Below the pieces are notes generated by a model, which did no database searches, had not been told where the DNA came from, and saw only the letters and a list, made by a program, of their open reading frames with translations. Below are positions 9,279 through 18,977 of a stretch of DNA of 64,000 bases, one piece after another. The stretch's first letter is position 1. Each line of letters starts with the position of its first letter. This DNA comes from an uncultured Prevotellaceae bacterium. Lineage in GTDB: Bacteria; Bacteroidota; Bacteroidia; Bacteroidales; Bacteroidaceae. The stretch is taken from assembly GCA_947167455.1 (NCBI GenBank), contig CAMVIB010000010.1, positions 1 to 64,000 on the forward strand, given 5' to 3'. The position numbers and the translations under genes were made by a program.

Positions 9279-11786
9279 TCAGCGCAATTCGGCACCCAGC
9301 TGCTTGGTGAGGTTCTGTATGAGCTTCTGCATGATGGCATCAATAGCCTTGTCGTTGAGTGTCTTGGTCTCGTCCTGCAAGATAAAGTTCACGGCGTAGC
9401 TCTTCTTGCCGGCGGGCAGGTTCTTGCCCTCATAGACATCGAAGAGCGTCACCTCCTTCAGCAGCTTGCGTTCGCTCTGGTAGGCCACGGCCTCTATGCC
9501 TGCGAACTCCACGTTCTTATCTACTAGCAGGGCCAAGTCACGGCTTACGGCGGGGAACTTCGGCAGCTCGCTGTAGCTCACCTTTTGCTTGCGGATGAGG
9601 CGCATCACCTGCTGCCACGCTATGTCAGCGTAATATACTTCGGTGGGAATGTCGAAGGCCATCTGGAGACGCTTTGCGACGACACCCATCTGCACTATCA
9701 TCTTGCCATTGCGGTCGGTCACTGCGATGCTCTTCGAGAAGATGTCGTTCGTGCCTTCACCGAATACGAGCATTCCGAACGGCACTCCCACACGCTTGAG
9801 GATATTCATAACATTGGCTTTCAGCGTGAAGAAGGTCTGGTCCTCGTCGGGATGAGCCCACGAGCCGTTGACGCGTTTCCCCGTCACCCAAAGTCCGAGG
9901 TGATAGTCCTCGCTGTAGGCATCGAGCACGTGCTTGATGACCTCGGGGTCGCGGCTGGAGCTTACGCCGGGAATGATGATGTCGCTCTTCTTCTCCTCGT
10001 CGAAATAGTAGCAGTTGCCGAACTCGAAGAACTGGACGTCGCCTCGCCGGCGGTTCACGTTGCGGCTTATGCTTTCCAAGCCTCCGAAAAGCAATGTCTG
10101 GCGCAGCACGTTGAGGTCTTGCGACAGCGGATTGAGCAGACGTACGAGCCTCTTGGAGGGATATGCCTGAAGGTCGTCATAGTAGGCTCCGCGCTGAAGC
10201 GAGTTGTTGAGTATTTCGTTGTAGCCTGCACCGACGAGTTGCTCGGACACGAGGTTCTGCAGCTTGTGGCTCTTGTCGGGTTCGCCCTTTATGGACAGTG
10301 CGCTATTGATGCTCGACGGAATCTCTACGTTGTTGTAGCCATAGATGCGGAGGATGTCCTCTACGACATCGCACGGGCGCTGCACATCCACCCTGTAGGC
10401 CGGCACGGTGAGCTTCAGGCCGTCGGCCGTCTCCTCGTCGATGTTCATCTCCAGAGATGTGACAATGCTCTTTATGGTGTCGCGGCCCAGCTGCTTGCCA
10501 ATGAGGTTATCGACGTAGTGGTAAGGCAGGCTGACCTTGAAGTCATCGATGGGCTGTGGATAGACATCCACAATGTCCATCGACACCTTTCCGCCTGCCA
10601 GCTCGCGGCAAAGGATGGCGGCTTGCTTCAGGGCGTAGATCTGTCCATGAGGGTCTATGCCACGCTCAAACCGGAACGAGGCATCCGTCTGAAGGCCATG
10701 TCGGCGCGAGCTCTTGCGAATCCATGTGGGATTGAAGTAAGCACTCTCGAGCAGGACGTTGCGTGTGGTGGCATACGTTCCGCTGCCACGGCCGCCATAG
10801 ACACCGCCGATACACATGGGCTCTTCTGTGTTGCAGATCATGAGGTCGTGGTCGCTGAGCTTACGCTCCATGCCGTCGAGGGTCTCGAAAGGTGTACCCT
10901 CGGGCATTGTCTTGACGATGACCTTGCCGCCCTTGATCATGTCGGCATCGAAGCAGTGCAAAGGCTGTCCGTAGGCCATCATGATATAGTTGGTGATGTC
11001 AACGATGTTGTTGATGGGGCGAAGGCCTATGGCCGTGAGGTGGTCTTGCAGCCACTTGGGACTCTCCTTGACCTCGCAGCCGGTGATTGTCACCGCGGCA
11101 TATCGCGGACATGCCTCGGCATTCTCCACCTGGACGGGTATTTCGAGGTCATGATTGTCAACTGAGAAAGCCTCGCAGCCGGGGCGGTGCAGTGATGTCT
11201 TGTAGCCATTCTGCACGAGCCATGCGTAGAGGTCACGTGCCACGCCATAGTGTGAACATGCATCGGCACGGTTGGCGGTGATATCGACTTCGATGACATA
11301 GTCGCTCTCCAATCCATAGTACTCAGCAGCCGGGGTGCCAACCTTAGTGTCTTCGGGCAACACGATGATGCCATCGTGGCTGGTGCCGACACCTATCTCG
11401 TCCTCGGCACAAATCATACCGTTGCTTTCTATGCCGCGCAGCTTGCTGCGCTTGATGACAAACTCCTTGTCGCCATCGTAGAGCTTTGTGCCGAGCGTGG
11501 CACATATAACTTTCTGCCCGGCAGCTACATTGGGTGCGCCGCAGACAATCTGCTGAGGCTCACCGGTACCTATGTTCACCATGCAGACGTGCATGTGGTC
11601 GCTGTTGGGGTGTGGCTCGCAGGACAGCACTTCTGCCACCACGAGACCCTGAAGACCGCCGCGAATGCTCTGTACCTCTTCGACACCGTCAACTTCCAGG
11701 CCCGCTGACGTCAGTGCGTCGGCAACCTGCTGTGGCGTGAGGTCGGTATCTACGTATTCGCGTAGCCATTTGTATGAAATATTCAT
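9279..11786 (-). CDS. pheT: Phenylalanine-tRNA ligase beta subunit
   Basis: At 835 residues this is the expected length for a Bacteroidota PheT. Domains in order are the N-terminal HGD start (MNISYKWLREYVD), an EMAP-like tRNA-binding domain (about 40-150), the B3/B4 editing region, the B5 domain, the catalytic-like core, and a C-terminal ferredoxin-like anticodon-binding domain (YSELPKFPAVSRDLALLVD onward). It pairs with PheS (not in this window) to charge tRNA-Phe. A -7 element sits about 65 bp upstream. Confidence 0.97.
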   Translation of the reverse strand: MNISYKWLREYVDTDLTPQQVADALTSAGLEVDGVEEVQSIRGGLQGLVVAEVLSCEPHPNSDHMHVCMVNIGTGEPQQIVCGAPNVAAGQKVICATLGTKLYDGDKEFVIKRSKLRGIESNGMICAEDEIGVGTSHDGIIVLPEDTKVGTPAAEYYGLESDYVIEVDITANRADACSHYGVARDLYAWLVQNGYKTSLHRPGCEAFSVDNHDLEIPVQVENAEACPRYAAVTITGCEVKESPKWLQDHLTAIGLRPINNIVDITNYIMMAYGQPLHCFDADMIKGGKVIVKTMPEGTPFETLDGMERKLSDHDLMICNTEEPMCIGGVYGGRGSGTYATTRNVLLESAYFNPTWIRKSSRRHGLQTDASFRFERGIDPHGQIYALKQAAILCRELAGGKVSMDIVDVYPQPIDDFKVSLPYHYVDNLIGKQLGRDTIKSIVTSLEMNIDEETADGLKLTVPAYRVDVQRPCDVVEDILRIYGYNNVEIPSSINSALSIKGEPDKSHKLQNLVSEQLVGAGYNEILNNSLQRGAYYDDLQAYPSKRLVRLLNPLSQDLNVLRQTLLFGGLESISRNVNRRRGDVQFFEFGNCYYFDEEKKSDIIIPGVSSSRDPEVIKHVLDAYSEDYHLGLWVTGKRVNGSWAHPDEDQTFFTLKANVMNILKRVGVPFGMLVFGEGTNDIFSKSIAVTDRNGKMIVQMGVVAKRLQMAFDIPTEVYYADIAWQQVMRLIRKQKVSYSELPKFPAVSRDLALLVDKNVEFAGIEAVAYQSERKLLKEVTLFDVYEGKNLPAGKKSYAVNFILQDETKTLNDKAIDAIMQKLIQNLTKQLGAELR

Positions 11787-11850
11787 GTCGTTATGATGTT
11801 TTTTCTGTTTGTCAGTAGTGTCTTTGGCGCATCGCTCGTCAATGCGGGCG

Positions 11851-11858
11851 CAAAGTTA
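11851..11858 (-). promoter_or_regulatory. -7 promoter element for pheT
   Basis: The minus strand reads TAACTTTG, a full match to TAnnTTTG, 65 bp upstream of the pheT start. Confidence 0.55.
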
Positions 11859-11959
11859 GGTAAAATTCTTGAAACAGCAGCCTTTAATGCCATTTTTTTG
11901 CTGTATTACATTACGATAATTGTCCGGCAGGTGCAGAAATGTGTCAAATCCCGCATTCG

Positions 11960-13555
11960 TCAGAATGGCATGTCGGCCACTGGCGTCGGCGGGCCGAATG
12001 GCGATTCCGCATCATTGGGTGGAGGCAAGAATGCATCGGTACCCGTGGGAGCAGGGGCTGCAGACGGTGCCTTGTCATCATCGTTGAGCGAAGAGCCGTA
12101 GGTCATTGTCTCGCCGGGAGCCGGGACATAAGACTCGTCATCGGGATCCTCAAATCGTGCCAACTCGTTGCGGAAGCGAAGCAGGACAGTATCAACAGCG
12201 CCGTTACGATGCTTGGCGACTATGAACTCTGCCATACCCCTGAGGTCGTGACCGGCACTGTCGTTGTAGATCTTGTAGTATTCTGGTCTGTGGATGAAGC
12301 ATACCATGTCTGCATCCTGCTCGATAGCTCCGGATTCACGCAGGTCGCTGAGCTGAGGCCGTTTGCCCTCATCGCCTTGCTGGTCGCGTTTCTCAACGCT
12401 ACGGTTGAGCTGAGAGAGTGCTATAATGGGTATGTTAAGCTCCTTGGCAAGGCCCTTCAGCGAGCGACTGATGTTCGACACCTCTTCCTGACGGGAGCCG
12501 AAGCTCATGCCAGAGGCATTCATAAGCTGCAGGTAGTCGATGAGGATGAGTTTGACGCCATGCTCGCGCACGAGGCGTCGGGCCTTGGTGCGGAGCTCGA
12601 ACACTGAAAGCGAAGGCGTGTCATCGACATAGAACGGTGCATGCTCCAGCTGCTTGATGCGATTGTCCAGCTGGCCCCACTCATACGGTGCCAGCTGTCC
12701 GCTCTTTATCTTCTCGCCAGGCAGTTCGCTGACATTAACTATGATACGCGTCACGAGCTGCACGTTGCTCATTTCCAACGAGAACATCGCCACTGGCTGC
12801 TGCATGTCAACGGCTATCTTCTTGGCCATGGAAAGCACAAAGGCTGTCTTTCCCATAGCAGGACGTGCGGCGATGATGATAAGGTCTGAATTCTGCCACC
12901 CGTTGGTGAGCTTGTCGATGCGGGCGAAGCCGCTGGAAAGCCCCGACAAGCCATTCTCGCGGGCCGCAGCACGCTGTATCATGGCGTAGGCCTCGCTCAC
13001 CACGGGGTCTATCTGTGTATAGTCTTTCTTGAGGTTCTGTTGTGAGATGGCAAAAAGCTGCCCCTCGGCTTCCTGCATGAGGTCGTCAACATCGATGGTG
13101 GCATCAAAGGCCTGTGTCTGCAGTTGCGACGAGAATGTAATGAGTTGACGCGCCAGCGATTTCTGTGCTATGATGCGGGCATGATACTCGATGTGGGCCG
13201 ACGATGTCATATTGGCCGTCAGCTCCGTGAGGTAGGCTGGCCCTCCGGCTTTCTCAAGTTCGGAGTTCGAGTCGAGGTAGTCGGCCACGGTGAGCAGATC
13301 TACAGGTCGCTGCATACTGCTTAGTGAGCGCACGGCGTTGTAGATTATCTGGTGGCGGGTATCATAGAAACTCTCCGGGCGCAGGATCTCGCTTATGAGC
13401 GAGTAGGCGTCCTGCTCGAGCATCAGCGCGCCGAGGACAGCACGTTCCATCTCGAGGTTCTGCGGCTGTACGTGGCCGTAAGCATCCTCGGCAGGCACAG
13501 AGACGGTGTTCTGGCGCCGTGTGCTGCGGCGGTTGTTGGTAGTGTTAGCAGCCAT
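11960..13555 (-). CDS. dnaB: Replicative DNA helicase DnaB
   Basis: This 531-residue RecA-fold hexameric helicase loads at forks and interacts with primase. The N-terminal collar domain (MERAVLGALMLEQDAY) is followed by the ATPase domain with Walker A ARPAMGKTAF and Walker B-like LILIDYLQLM. It has a proline/alanine-rich, low-complexity C-terminal tail of roughly 50 residues ending in PVADMPF. No intein is present. Its start overlaps the kdsB stop by 11 bp, suggesting translational coupling with LPS-core synthesis, an unusual pairing. Confidence 0.96.
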   Translation of the reverse strand: MAANTTNNRRSTRRQNTVSVPAEDAYGHVQPQNLEMERAVLGALMLEQDAYSLISEILRPESFYDTRHQIIYNAVRSLSSMQRPVDLLTVADYLDSNSELEKAGGPAYLTELTANMTSSAHIEYHARIIAQKSLARQLITFSSQLQTQAFDATIDVDDLMQEAEGQLFAISQQNLKKDYTQIDPVVSEAYAMIQRAAARENGLSGLSSGFARIDKLTNGWQNSDLIIIAARPAMGKTAFVLSMAKKIAVDMQQPVAMFSLEMSNVQLVTRIIVNVSELPGEKIKSGQLAPYEWGQLDNRIKQLEHAPFYVDDTPSLSVFELRTKARRLVREHGVKLILIDYLQLMNASGMSFGSRQEEVSNISRSLKGLAKELNIPIIALSQLNRSVEKRDQQGDEGKRPQLSDLRESGAIEQDADMVCFIHRPEYYKIYNDSAGHDLRGMAEFIVAKHRNGAVDTVLLRFRNELARFEDPDDESYVPAPGETMTYGSSLNDDDKAPSAAPAPTGTDAFLPPPNDAESPFGPPTPVADMPF

Positions 13556-14300
13556 GTTCTTGCAGGTATTGTTCTGCTCGTTCTAAATCCTCGGGGGTGT
13601 CAATGCCCACTGTGGCAGTGGCAGTGGTGGCAACACGAATGGTGTAGCCTGCCTGTAGCCAGCGCAGCTGCTCCAAGCTCTCGGCCTTCTCTAAGGGCGA
13701 CTGCGGCAATGCCGTGACGGCTTTCAGCACCTCGGCACGATACGCATAGAGGCCGATATGACGGTAGAAGGTGTGACGAGACAGCCACTGCCCACGCTCC
13801 ACCCCCCGGAGGAATGGCACCACACTCCGGCTGAAATAGAGGGCATGCATGTCATTGCCCACCACCACCTTCACGGCGTTGGGGTTCTCCAGAGCCGCTA
13901 TGCCCTCATCGGGAGTGAAGGGCTTCACGAGGGTGGCTATCTGTGTGGCCGGGTCGTGAAAGCAAGCCCTGAGACTGCGGATTTGGCTGGGCTGTATGAA
14001 AGGTTCGTCGCCTTGGATATTTATCACAATGTCGGCATCGCCACCCAGTATGTCGAGGGCCTCGCAGATGCGGTCGGTACCGCTCTTGTGGTGGGTGCCT
14101 GTCATCACGGCATGTCCTCCAAAGGCTTCCACGGCATCGAAAATGCGCTGGTCGTCGGTTGCCACGGCGACATCATCGAGTTCCGCTGCCACCTGGCTAT
14201 AGACGCGTTCAATCACCGTCTTGCCTCCCAACAATGCCAGTGGCTTGCCGGGAAAGCGCGTCGATGCGTAGCGTGCAGGTATGATTCCAATGAATTTCAT
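13545..14300 (-). CDS. kdsB: 3-deoxy-manno-octulosonate cytidylyltransferase
   Basis: This 251-residue enzyme activates Kdo with CTP for lipopolysaccharide inner-core synthesis. The nucleotidyltransferase signature is at the N-terminus (IIPARYASTRFPGKPL), and the INIQGDEPF motif follows. Length is standard for KdsB. It is the first gene of a dnaB-containing pair and is divergent from the folK-like gene across 69 bp. Confidence 0.95.
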   Translation of the reverse strand: MKFIGIIPARYASTRFPGKPLALLGGKTVIERVYSQVAAELDDVAVATDDQRIFDAVEAFGGHAVMTGTHHKSGTDRICEALDILGGDADIVINIQGDEPFIQPSQIRSLRACFHDPATQIATLVKPFTPDEGIAALENPNAVKVVVGNDMHALYFSRSVVPFLRGVERGQWLSRHTFYRHIGLYAYRAEVLKAVTALPQSPLEKAESLEQLRWLQAGYTIRVATTATATVGIDTPEDLERAEQYLQEHGC

Positions 14301-14354
14301 TAGTATGTTTGTTATTTATTATGTATTTGTCTTGGAAGGATGGTCTGAAAGCAT

Positions 14355-14362
14355 TACCTTTG
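14355..14362 (+). promoter_or_regulatory. -7 promoter element abutting folK
   Basis: TACCTTTG is a perfect TAnnTTTG match. Only seven bases separate it from the ATG at 14370, implying a leaderless or nearly leaderless mRNA. Confidence 0.6.
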
Positions 14363-14369
14363 CAGCGAC

Positions 14370-14762
14370 ATGGATACACATATATATTATATAGGTATCG
14401 GTTCAAACCTTTCCCATGCCGAGTGCATGATGGATGCCGTGTGCTCTCTGCTGCCACGACAGGTGTTTGGGCAATGGCGCTTCAGCCGATATGTACTCAC
14501 CAAGCCCGTCTTCTTCGCCAATCCGGCATTGTTTGCCAATGCTGTAGCAGTGGTGCGCACGGCTGCTGATGTTGACGAACTGCGACGGCTGCTGAAGGCT
14601 GTTGAGGCTCTCATGGGGCGCGCACCAGCCGATAAGGGCGAGGGGCGCGTAGTTGTCGATCTCGACATTATCATTGCCGACGGCCGCGTGTTGCGGCCCG
14701 ATGACATGCGGCGTGATTACAACATGCTGCTGCTGGCAGAGCTGGGCTGCAAGGATTCGTAG
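14370..14762 (+). CDS. Short HPPK-like (FolK family) protein
   Basis: This 130-residue protein resembles 6-hydroxymethyl-dihydropterin pyrophosphokinase of folate synthesis. The IGIGSNL N-terminal signature, a central FANAVAVV strand and a VVVDLDIIIADGRVL motif (the family's DLDI) are visible. It is clearly shorter than the usual 155-170 residues: the PHP...R...L.PL C-terminal part is reduced to MRRDYNMLLLAELG. It may be a divergent active form or a degenerate paralog. A repeat of the 43-kb type starts directly after its stop codon. Confidence 0.68.
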   Translation: MDTHIYYIGIGSNLSHAECMMDAVCSLLPRQVFGQWRFSRYVLTKPVFFANPALFANAVAVVRTAADVDELRRLLKAVEALMGRAPADKGEGRVVVDLDIIIADGRVLRPDDMRRDYNMLLLAELGCKDS

Positions 14763-14886
14763 GTGGATCCTAAATTGAGCTTTGGGTCGCTCTATGCTTA
14801 TCCTGGATAATCCAAACTACGGATCGGGCAGCAGAGCGAGCATCATGCCGCTCACCTTGAGGGAGATATCGGGCAAATCCAATGAT
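14763..14886. repeat. Intergenic repeat, copy R1 (partial)
   Basis: This sequence, flush with the folK-like stop, resembles the repeats at 20958 and 43021. The shared parts are ATGCCGCTCACCTTG followed by GAGATATCGG, and a TAAATTGAGCTTTGG segment matching TAAATTAGCTTTGG. It is shorter than the other copies and fills the gap to the PBP1A gene end. Confidence 0.6.
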
Positions 14887-14898
14887 TACGGGACACTC

Positions 14899-17265
14899 CT
14901 ATAAGTCGGGCGAGACGAGCGTTTCGTCAACATTGTCAATGCCGAAGAGGTCATCAAGACCTACGCTCTCATCAACATCGTAGATTATGTCGTCGCTCTC
15001 CTTACCGCAAGGGTCGAAGCCTTCGGGCATCTCGAAGTCCTCCTCTGGAGAGTAGCCGAGACGTCCGTCTTGAAACACCTTTCTCAGGAACAGTGCGCAG
15101 ATGGGCAGCGATGCCGATGCGCCCTGACCATAGGTCATGCTGTTGAAATGGATGTCGCGCTCGTCGCCACCCACCCATGCGCCGAAGGCCAGCGAGGGCG
15201 TGTAGCCCACAAACCATCCGTCGCTGTTGTCGTTGGTGGTACCCGTCTTTCCACCCATAGGAGCTGTGATGTTGTAGCGGTGGCGCATACGCGAACCCGT
15301 GCCGCCGTCAATAACTCCACGCATCAGCACTATCATCTTGCAGGCACTCTCCTCGCTGATGACTTCCTTCATACGCGGAGCGAAGTCGGCAACAATACTG
15401 CCTTCGGCGTCAGTGATGCGCGTCACGAACATTGGCGCCGAACGGATGCCGTGATTGGCAAAGGCCGTGTATGCCGACACCATCTCCATCACGCTGATGT
15501 CGCACGGGCCGAGACACAGCGACATCGACGGGTGAATGTCTTGATTCATGATGCCGAACTCATGCAGCAGACGTACGAAGGCCGACGGGTTGAGTTGGTT
15601 CATGAGGTATGCCGAGATCCAGTTGTTGGACTGCGCCAGACCCCATTTCAGAGTCACCATCTCGCCGTAGCGGGCGCGGCTGCCGTTGCGGGGCGTCCAT
15701 GTCTGGTTGCCCACGGTGTAGGTCTGCTGCACGTTGGGTACCTCATCACATGGGCTAAAGCCGTTTTCCATGGCCAGGGCATAGAGGTATGGCTTGATGG
15801 TCGAGCCCACCTGACGTCGCCCAACTCCTGCCATGTCGTACTGAAAGTGCATGTAGTTTATGCCTCCGACGTATGCCTTCACCTGGCCGTTATGAGTGTC
15901 CATACACACGAAACCGGACCGCAGGAACTTCTTGTAGTAGCGCAGGCTGTCCATTGGTGACATCATGGTATCGACATCGCCATGGGAAGTATAGACGGTC
16001 ATCTCAACGGGTGTGTTGAAGGCACGCTGGATCTCCTCGTCAGTGGCTTTGGCATCCTTCATCTGCAAGTATCGGCCTGTCTGGCGCATGGCGCGGTCAA
16101 GGTTCTTCCTCATTTTCTCCATCGACACGCCGGCACTGTAGGGCGCATTGGGCTTGCCTTGGCGCTCCTTTTCGAACAAAGGCTGCAGGTAGTTCACGAC
16201 ATGCTCTGCAATGGCCTCTTCGGCATAGCGCTGCATGCGGCTGTCGATGGTGGTGTATATCTTCAGGCCGTCGGTGTATATATTATAGTGCGAACCGTCC
16301 TTCTTTGTGTTCTTATTGCACCAGCCGAACAGCGGGTCGGTCTCCCATGCCACACTGTCCTCATAAAACTTCTGTCCCTGCCACGAAGCATAGTTGCTGC
16401 GTACCGGCTTCTTGGCCATCATCACGGCACGCAGATACTCACGCACATAGGTGCCTTCGCCAACCTTGTGATCCACGCGGTGGAAATTCAGCTCCACGGG
16501 CTGACGTCGAAGGCTGTCACAGGCAACTTGTGAGAGGTAGCCGGCCTTCACCATCTGCCCAAGCACGATGTTGCGGCGCTGAAGGGCTAAATCGGGATGG
16601 CGCACAGGGTTGTAGTACGACGGGTTCTTACACATTCCTATGAGCATGGCACTCTCGTTGACGGTGAGGTCTTTGGGCTCTTTGCCGAAATATGTCTTTG
16701 CCGCCGTCTTCAGACCCACGGCATTGTGCAGGAAGTCAAAATAGTTGAGGTACATCGTCAGTATCTCTTCCTTCGTGTAGTAGCGTTCGAGTTTCACGGC
16801 AATGACCCACTCTATGGGTTTCTGCAGCATACGTTCCTCTACGCTGCCGGCCTTGGCAGAGTATAACTGCTTGGCTAGCTGCTGTGTGATGGTGGAGCCG
16901 CCGCCGGCATTCTTCTGACGCATGAGGCCGCGCTTTACGAATGCACGTCCCAAGGCGCGGTAATCGATTCCGGAATGCTCATAGAAGCGTATGTCCTCGG
17001 TGGCCACAAGAGCCTGAATGGTGGAAGGGGCGATGTCATTGTAGCTCAGAAACACACGGTTGGCACGCTGATAACTCCACGTGCCAAGCACGCGGCCGTC
17101 GGCCGAGAGAACCTGCGAGGCAAACTTGTTGACGGGATTCTCGAGCTGGTAAAGATTGGGCATGTAACCAATACGTCCCTCAGCGATTGCCCAAAAAGCC
17201 CACGCCGCAGCCACCACTCCGGCCAAGAGCAGAAGCCACAGGACGATGACAATTTTCTTTCTCAT
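14899..17265 (-). CDS. Class A penicillin-binding protein (PBP1A type)
   Basis: This 788-residue bifunctional peptidoglycan synthase is anchored by an N-terminal transmembrane helix (about residues 5-27). The GT51 glycosyltransferase domain shows ATEDIRFYEHSGIDYRALGRA and GGSTITQQLAKQLY. The transpeptidase domain carries the catalytic GSTIKP (Ser-x-x-Lys), SNN and KTGTT motifs. The C-terminus is acidic. It is monocistronic, divergent from pyrB, with a -7 box at 17298-17305. Confidence 0.95.
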   Translation of the reverse strand: MRKKIVIVLWLLLLAGVVAAAWAFWAIAEGRIGYMPNLYQLENPVNKFASQVLSADGRVLGTWSYQRANRVFLSYNDIAPSTIQALVATEDIRFYEHSGIDYRALGRAFVKRGLMRQKNAGGGSTITQQLAKQLYSAKAGSVEERMLQKPIEWVIAVKLERYYTKEEILTMYLNYFDFLHNAVGLKTAAKTYFGKEPKDLTVNESAMLIGMCKNPSYYNPVRHPDLALQRRNIVLGQMVKAGYLSQVACDSLRRQPVELNFHRVDHKVGEGTYVREYLRAVMMAKKPVRSNYASWQGQKFYEDSVAWETDPLFGWCNKNTKKDGSHYNIYTDGLKIYTTIDSRMQRYAEEAIAEHVVNYLQPLFEKERQGKPNAPYSAGVSMEKMRKNLDRAMRQTGRYLQMKDAKATDEEIQRAFNTPVEMTVYTSHGDVDTMMSPMDSLRYYKKFLRSGFVCMDTHNGQVKAYVGGINYMHFQYDMAGVGRRQVGSTIKPYLYALAMENGFSPCDEVPNVQQTYTVGNQTWTPRNGSRARYGEMVTLKWGLAQSNNWISAYLMNQLNPSAFVRLLHEFGIMNQDIHPSMSLCLGPCDISVMEMVSAYTAFANHGIRSAPMFVTRITDAEGSIVADFAPRMKEVISEESACKMIVLMRGVIDGGTGSRMRHRYNITAPMGGKTGTTNDNSDGWFVGYTPSLAFGAWVGGDERDIHFNSMTYGQGASASLPICALFLRKVFQDGRLGYSPEEDFEMPEGFDPCGKESDDIIYDVDESVGLDDLFGIDNVDETLVSPDL

Positions 17266-17297
17266 TTACTTGTTTGTGATACGTGCAAATTGGGTTG

Positions 17298-17305
17298 CAA
17301 ATATA
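17298..17305 (-). promoter_or_regulatory. -7 promoter element for the PBP1A gene
   Basis: The minus strand reads TATATTTG, a full consensus match, 33 bp upstream of the PBP start codon. Confidence 0.55.
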
Positions 17306-17411
17306 CTGCTTTTCCAGCAAATCACTACCACATCATGCAAAAAAAACACGTTTTTTAGCATTTGCGATAAGATAAACACGCTTTCATGCTTCGCTTTTCA
17401 ATAAAAATCCT

Positions 17412-17419
17412 TACATTTG
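17412..17419 (+). promoter_or_regulatory. -7 promoter element for pyrBI
   Basis: TACATTTG matches the TAnnTTTG consensus and lies 28 bp upstream of the pyrB start. I see no attenuator hairpin between it and pyrB. Confidence 0.55.
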
Positions 17420-17447
17420 CGAGCCAATTCAAAGAATATCCGTCAGA

Positions 17448-18395
17448 ATGGAAAACAGAAGTCTGGTCACTATCGCCGACCACACACGTGAGAAAATCCT
17501 CTACCTGCTCGCCATGGCAGAACAGTTTGAGCTACACCCCAACCGACGTATTCTCGACGGAAGGGTAGTGGCAACGCTGTTCTTCGAACCATCGACACGC
17601 ACTCGACTGAGCTTCGAGACGGCAGCAAACCGCCTCGGGGCACGCGTCATCGGTTTTGCCGACCCCAAGGTGACGTCCGGCACCAAGGGCGAGACGCTCA
17701 AGGATACCATTATGATGGTCTCCAACTACGCCGACGTCATTGTCATGCGACATTACCTTGAGGGGGCAGCCCGCTATGCCAGCGAGATAGCACCTGTGCC
17801 CGTCGTCAATGCCGGCGACGGGGCCAACCAGCATCCGTCGCAGACAATGCTCGACCTATACACTATCTATCAGACGCAGCATCGGCTCGACAACCTCGAC
17901 ATCTATCTCGTTGGCGACCTCAAGTACGGACGCACGGTGCACTCTCTTCTTATGGCCATGCGCCATTTCAATCCTACATTCCACTTCATAGCTCCAGACG
18001 AGCTGTCGATGCCAGAGTCATACAAGCTCTACTGTCGCAAGATGGGCATACAGTATGTCGAGCACAAGGATTTCGACGCCGAAGTCATTGCCGGGGCCGA
18101 CATATTATATATGACACGCGTGCAACGTGAACGTTTCACAGACCTCATGGAGTATGAGCGCGTCAAAGACCGCTATCTCCTGAAGCTCGACATGTTGCGC
18201 AAGGCAAAACCAAATATGCGCATCCTGCACCCACTGCCTCGAGTCAATGAGATAGAATATGCCATCGACGACGACACCCACGCTTACTACTTCCAGCAGG
18301 CACGCAACGGACTCTTTGCACGTCAGGCCATCTTGTGTGACGTGCTCGGAATAACCCTCGACCAAGTCATCAACGACAATACTATAATTGCATGA
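17448..18395 (+). CDS. pyrB: Aspartate carbamoyltransferase catalytic subunit
   Basis: This 315-residue enzyme of pyrimidine synthesis joins carbamoyl phosphate to aspartate. The carbamoyl-phosphate loop [12 protein letters not shown], the [12 protein letters not shown] motif and [10 protein letters not shown] (Asp-binding region) are all present. It overlaps pyrI by 4 bp (ATGA), giving the classical PyrB-PyrI allosteric holoenzyme. Confidence 0.97.
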   Translation: MENRSLVTIADHTREKILYLLAMAEQFELHPNRRILDGRVVATLFFEPSTRTRLSFETAANRLGARVIGFADPKVTSGTKGETLKDTIMMVSNYADVIVMRHYLEGAARYASEIAPVPVVNAGDGANQHPSQTMLDLYTIYQTQHRLDNLDIYLVGDLKYGRTVHSLLMAMRHFNPTFHFIAPDELSMPESYKLYCRKMGIQYVEHKDFDAEVIAGADILYMTRVQRERFTDLMEYERVKDRYLLKLDMLRKAKPNMRILHPLPRVNEIEYAIDDDTHAYYFQQARNGLFARQAILCDVLGITLDQVINDNTIIA

Positions 18396-18865
18396 AACGT
18401 CAAGAACTTATCGTTTCCGCATTAGACCACGGAACCGTCATCGACCACATACCCTGCGACCGCCTCTTCGAGGTGATTCGCCTCTTGCACCTACAGGATA
18501 TGACATCGAAGGTGACAATCGGCTACAACCTCAAGTCTGCCAAGATGGGCACCAAGAGTATCATCAAGATTGCCGACAGATTCTTCACCGATGCCGAACT
18601 CAACCAACTCTCTGTCGTGGCGCCCGATGTCACTCTCGCCGTCATACGTGACTATGAGGTGGTAGAGAAACGACAGGTGTCAATGCCGCACGAGATATGC
18701 GGCATCATTCGCTGCAACAATCCCAAGTGTATCACCAACAACGAGCCTATGCCTACGCTGTTTCACATCGTTGACGAGGACCCGTCACTCGTCAGATGCC
18801 ACTATTGCAATCACGAGCAGGACATAAAACAGGTGAAGATAATACCCTCGCCGTCACTATGCTGA
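18392..18865 (+). CDS. pyrI: Aspartate carbamoyltransferase regulatory subunit
   Basis: This 157-residue regulatory chain binds CTP/ATP through its N-terminal domain ([16 protein letters not shown]) and PyrB through a C-terminal zinc domain. The four zinc ligands are visible as CNNPKC and CHYC. Translation is coupled to pyrB. Presence of PyrI implies feedback control of the catalytic subunit. Confidence 0.97.
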   Translation: MKRQELIVSALDHGTVIDHIPCDRLFEVIRLLHLQDMTSKVTIGYNLKSAKMGTKSIIKIADRFFTDAELNQLSVVAPDVTLAVIRDYEVVEKRQVSMPHEICGIIRCNNPKCITNNEPMPTLFHIVDEDPSLVRCHYCNHEQDIKQVKIIPSPSLC

Positions 18866-18977
18866 GCGCGACACGCCCTTCTGGCAATTTAAGAATATGA
18901 TTCACAATAACGTTTAATTCACAAAGGACTCTTTGCCTTTCACACCAAGATCGGTAGAGAAATTCTGAAATTTTAAC

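Noticed and set aside
9585-11165. A 526-codon open frame opposite pheT
   Set aside because: It is antisense to an unmistakable pheT with conserved domains; its product is His/Val/Leu-rich without family features. It is a codon-bias shadow. The same applies to long antisense frames at 2639-3568, 7452-8327, 15070-15960 and 38719-39504.
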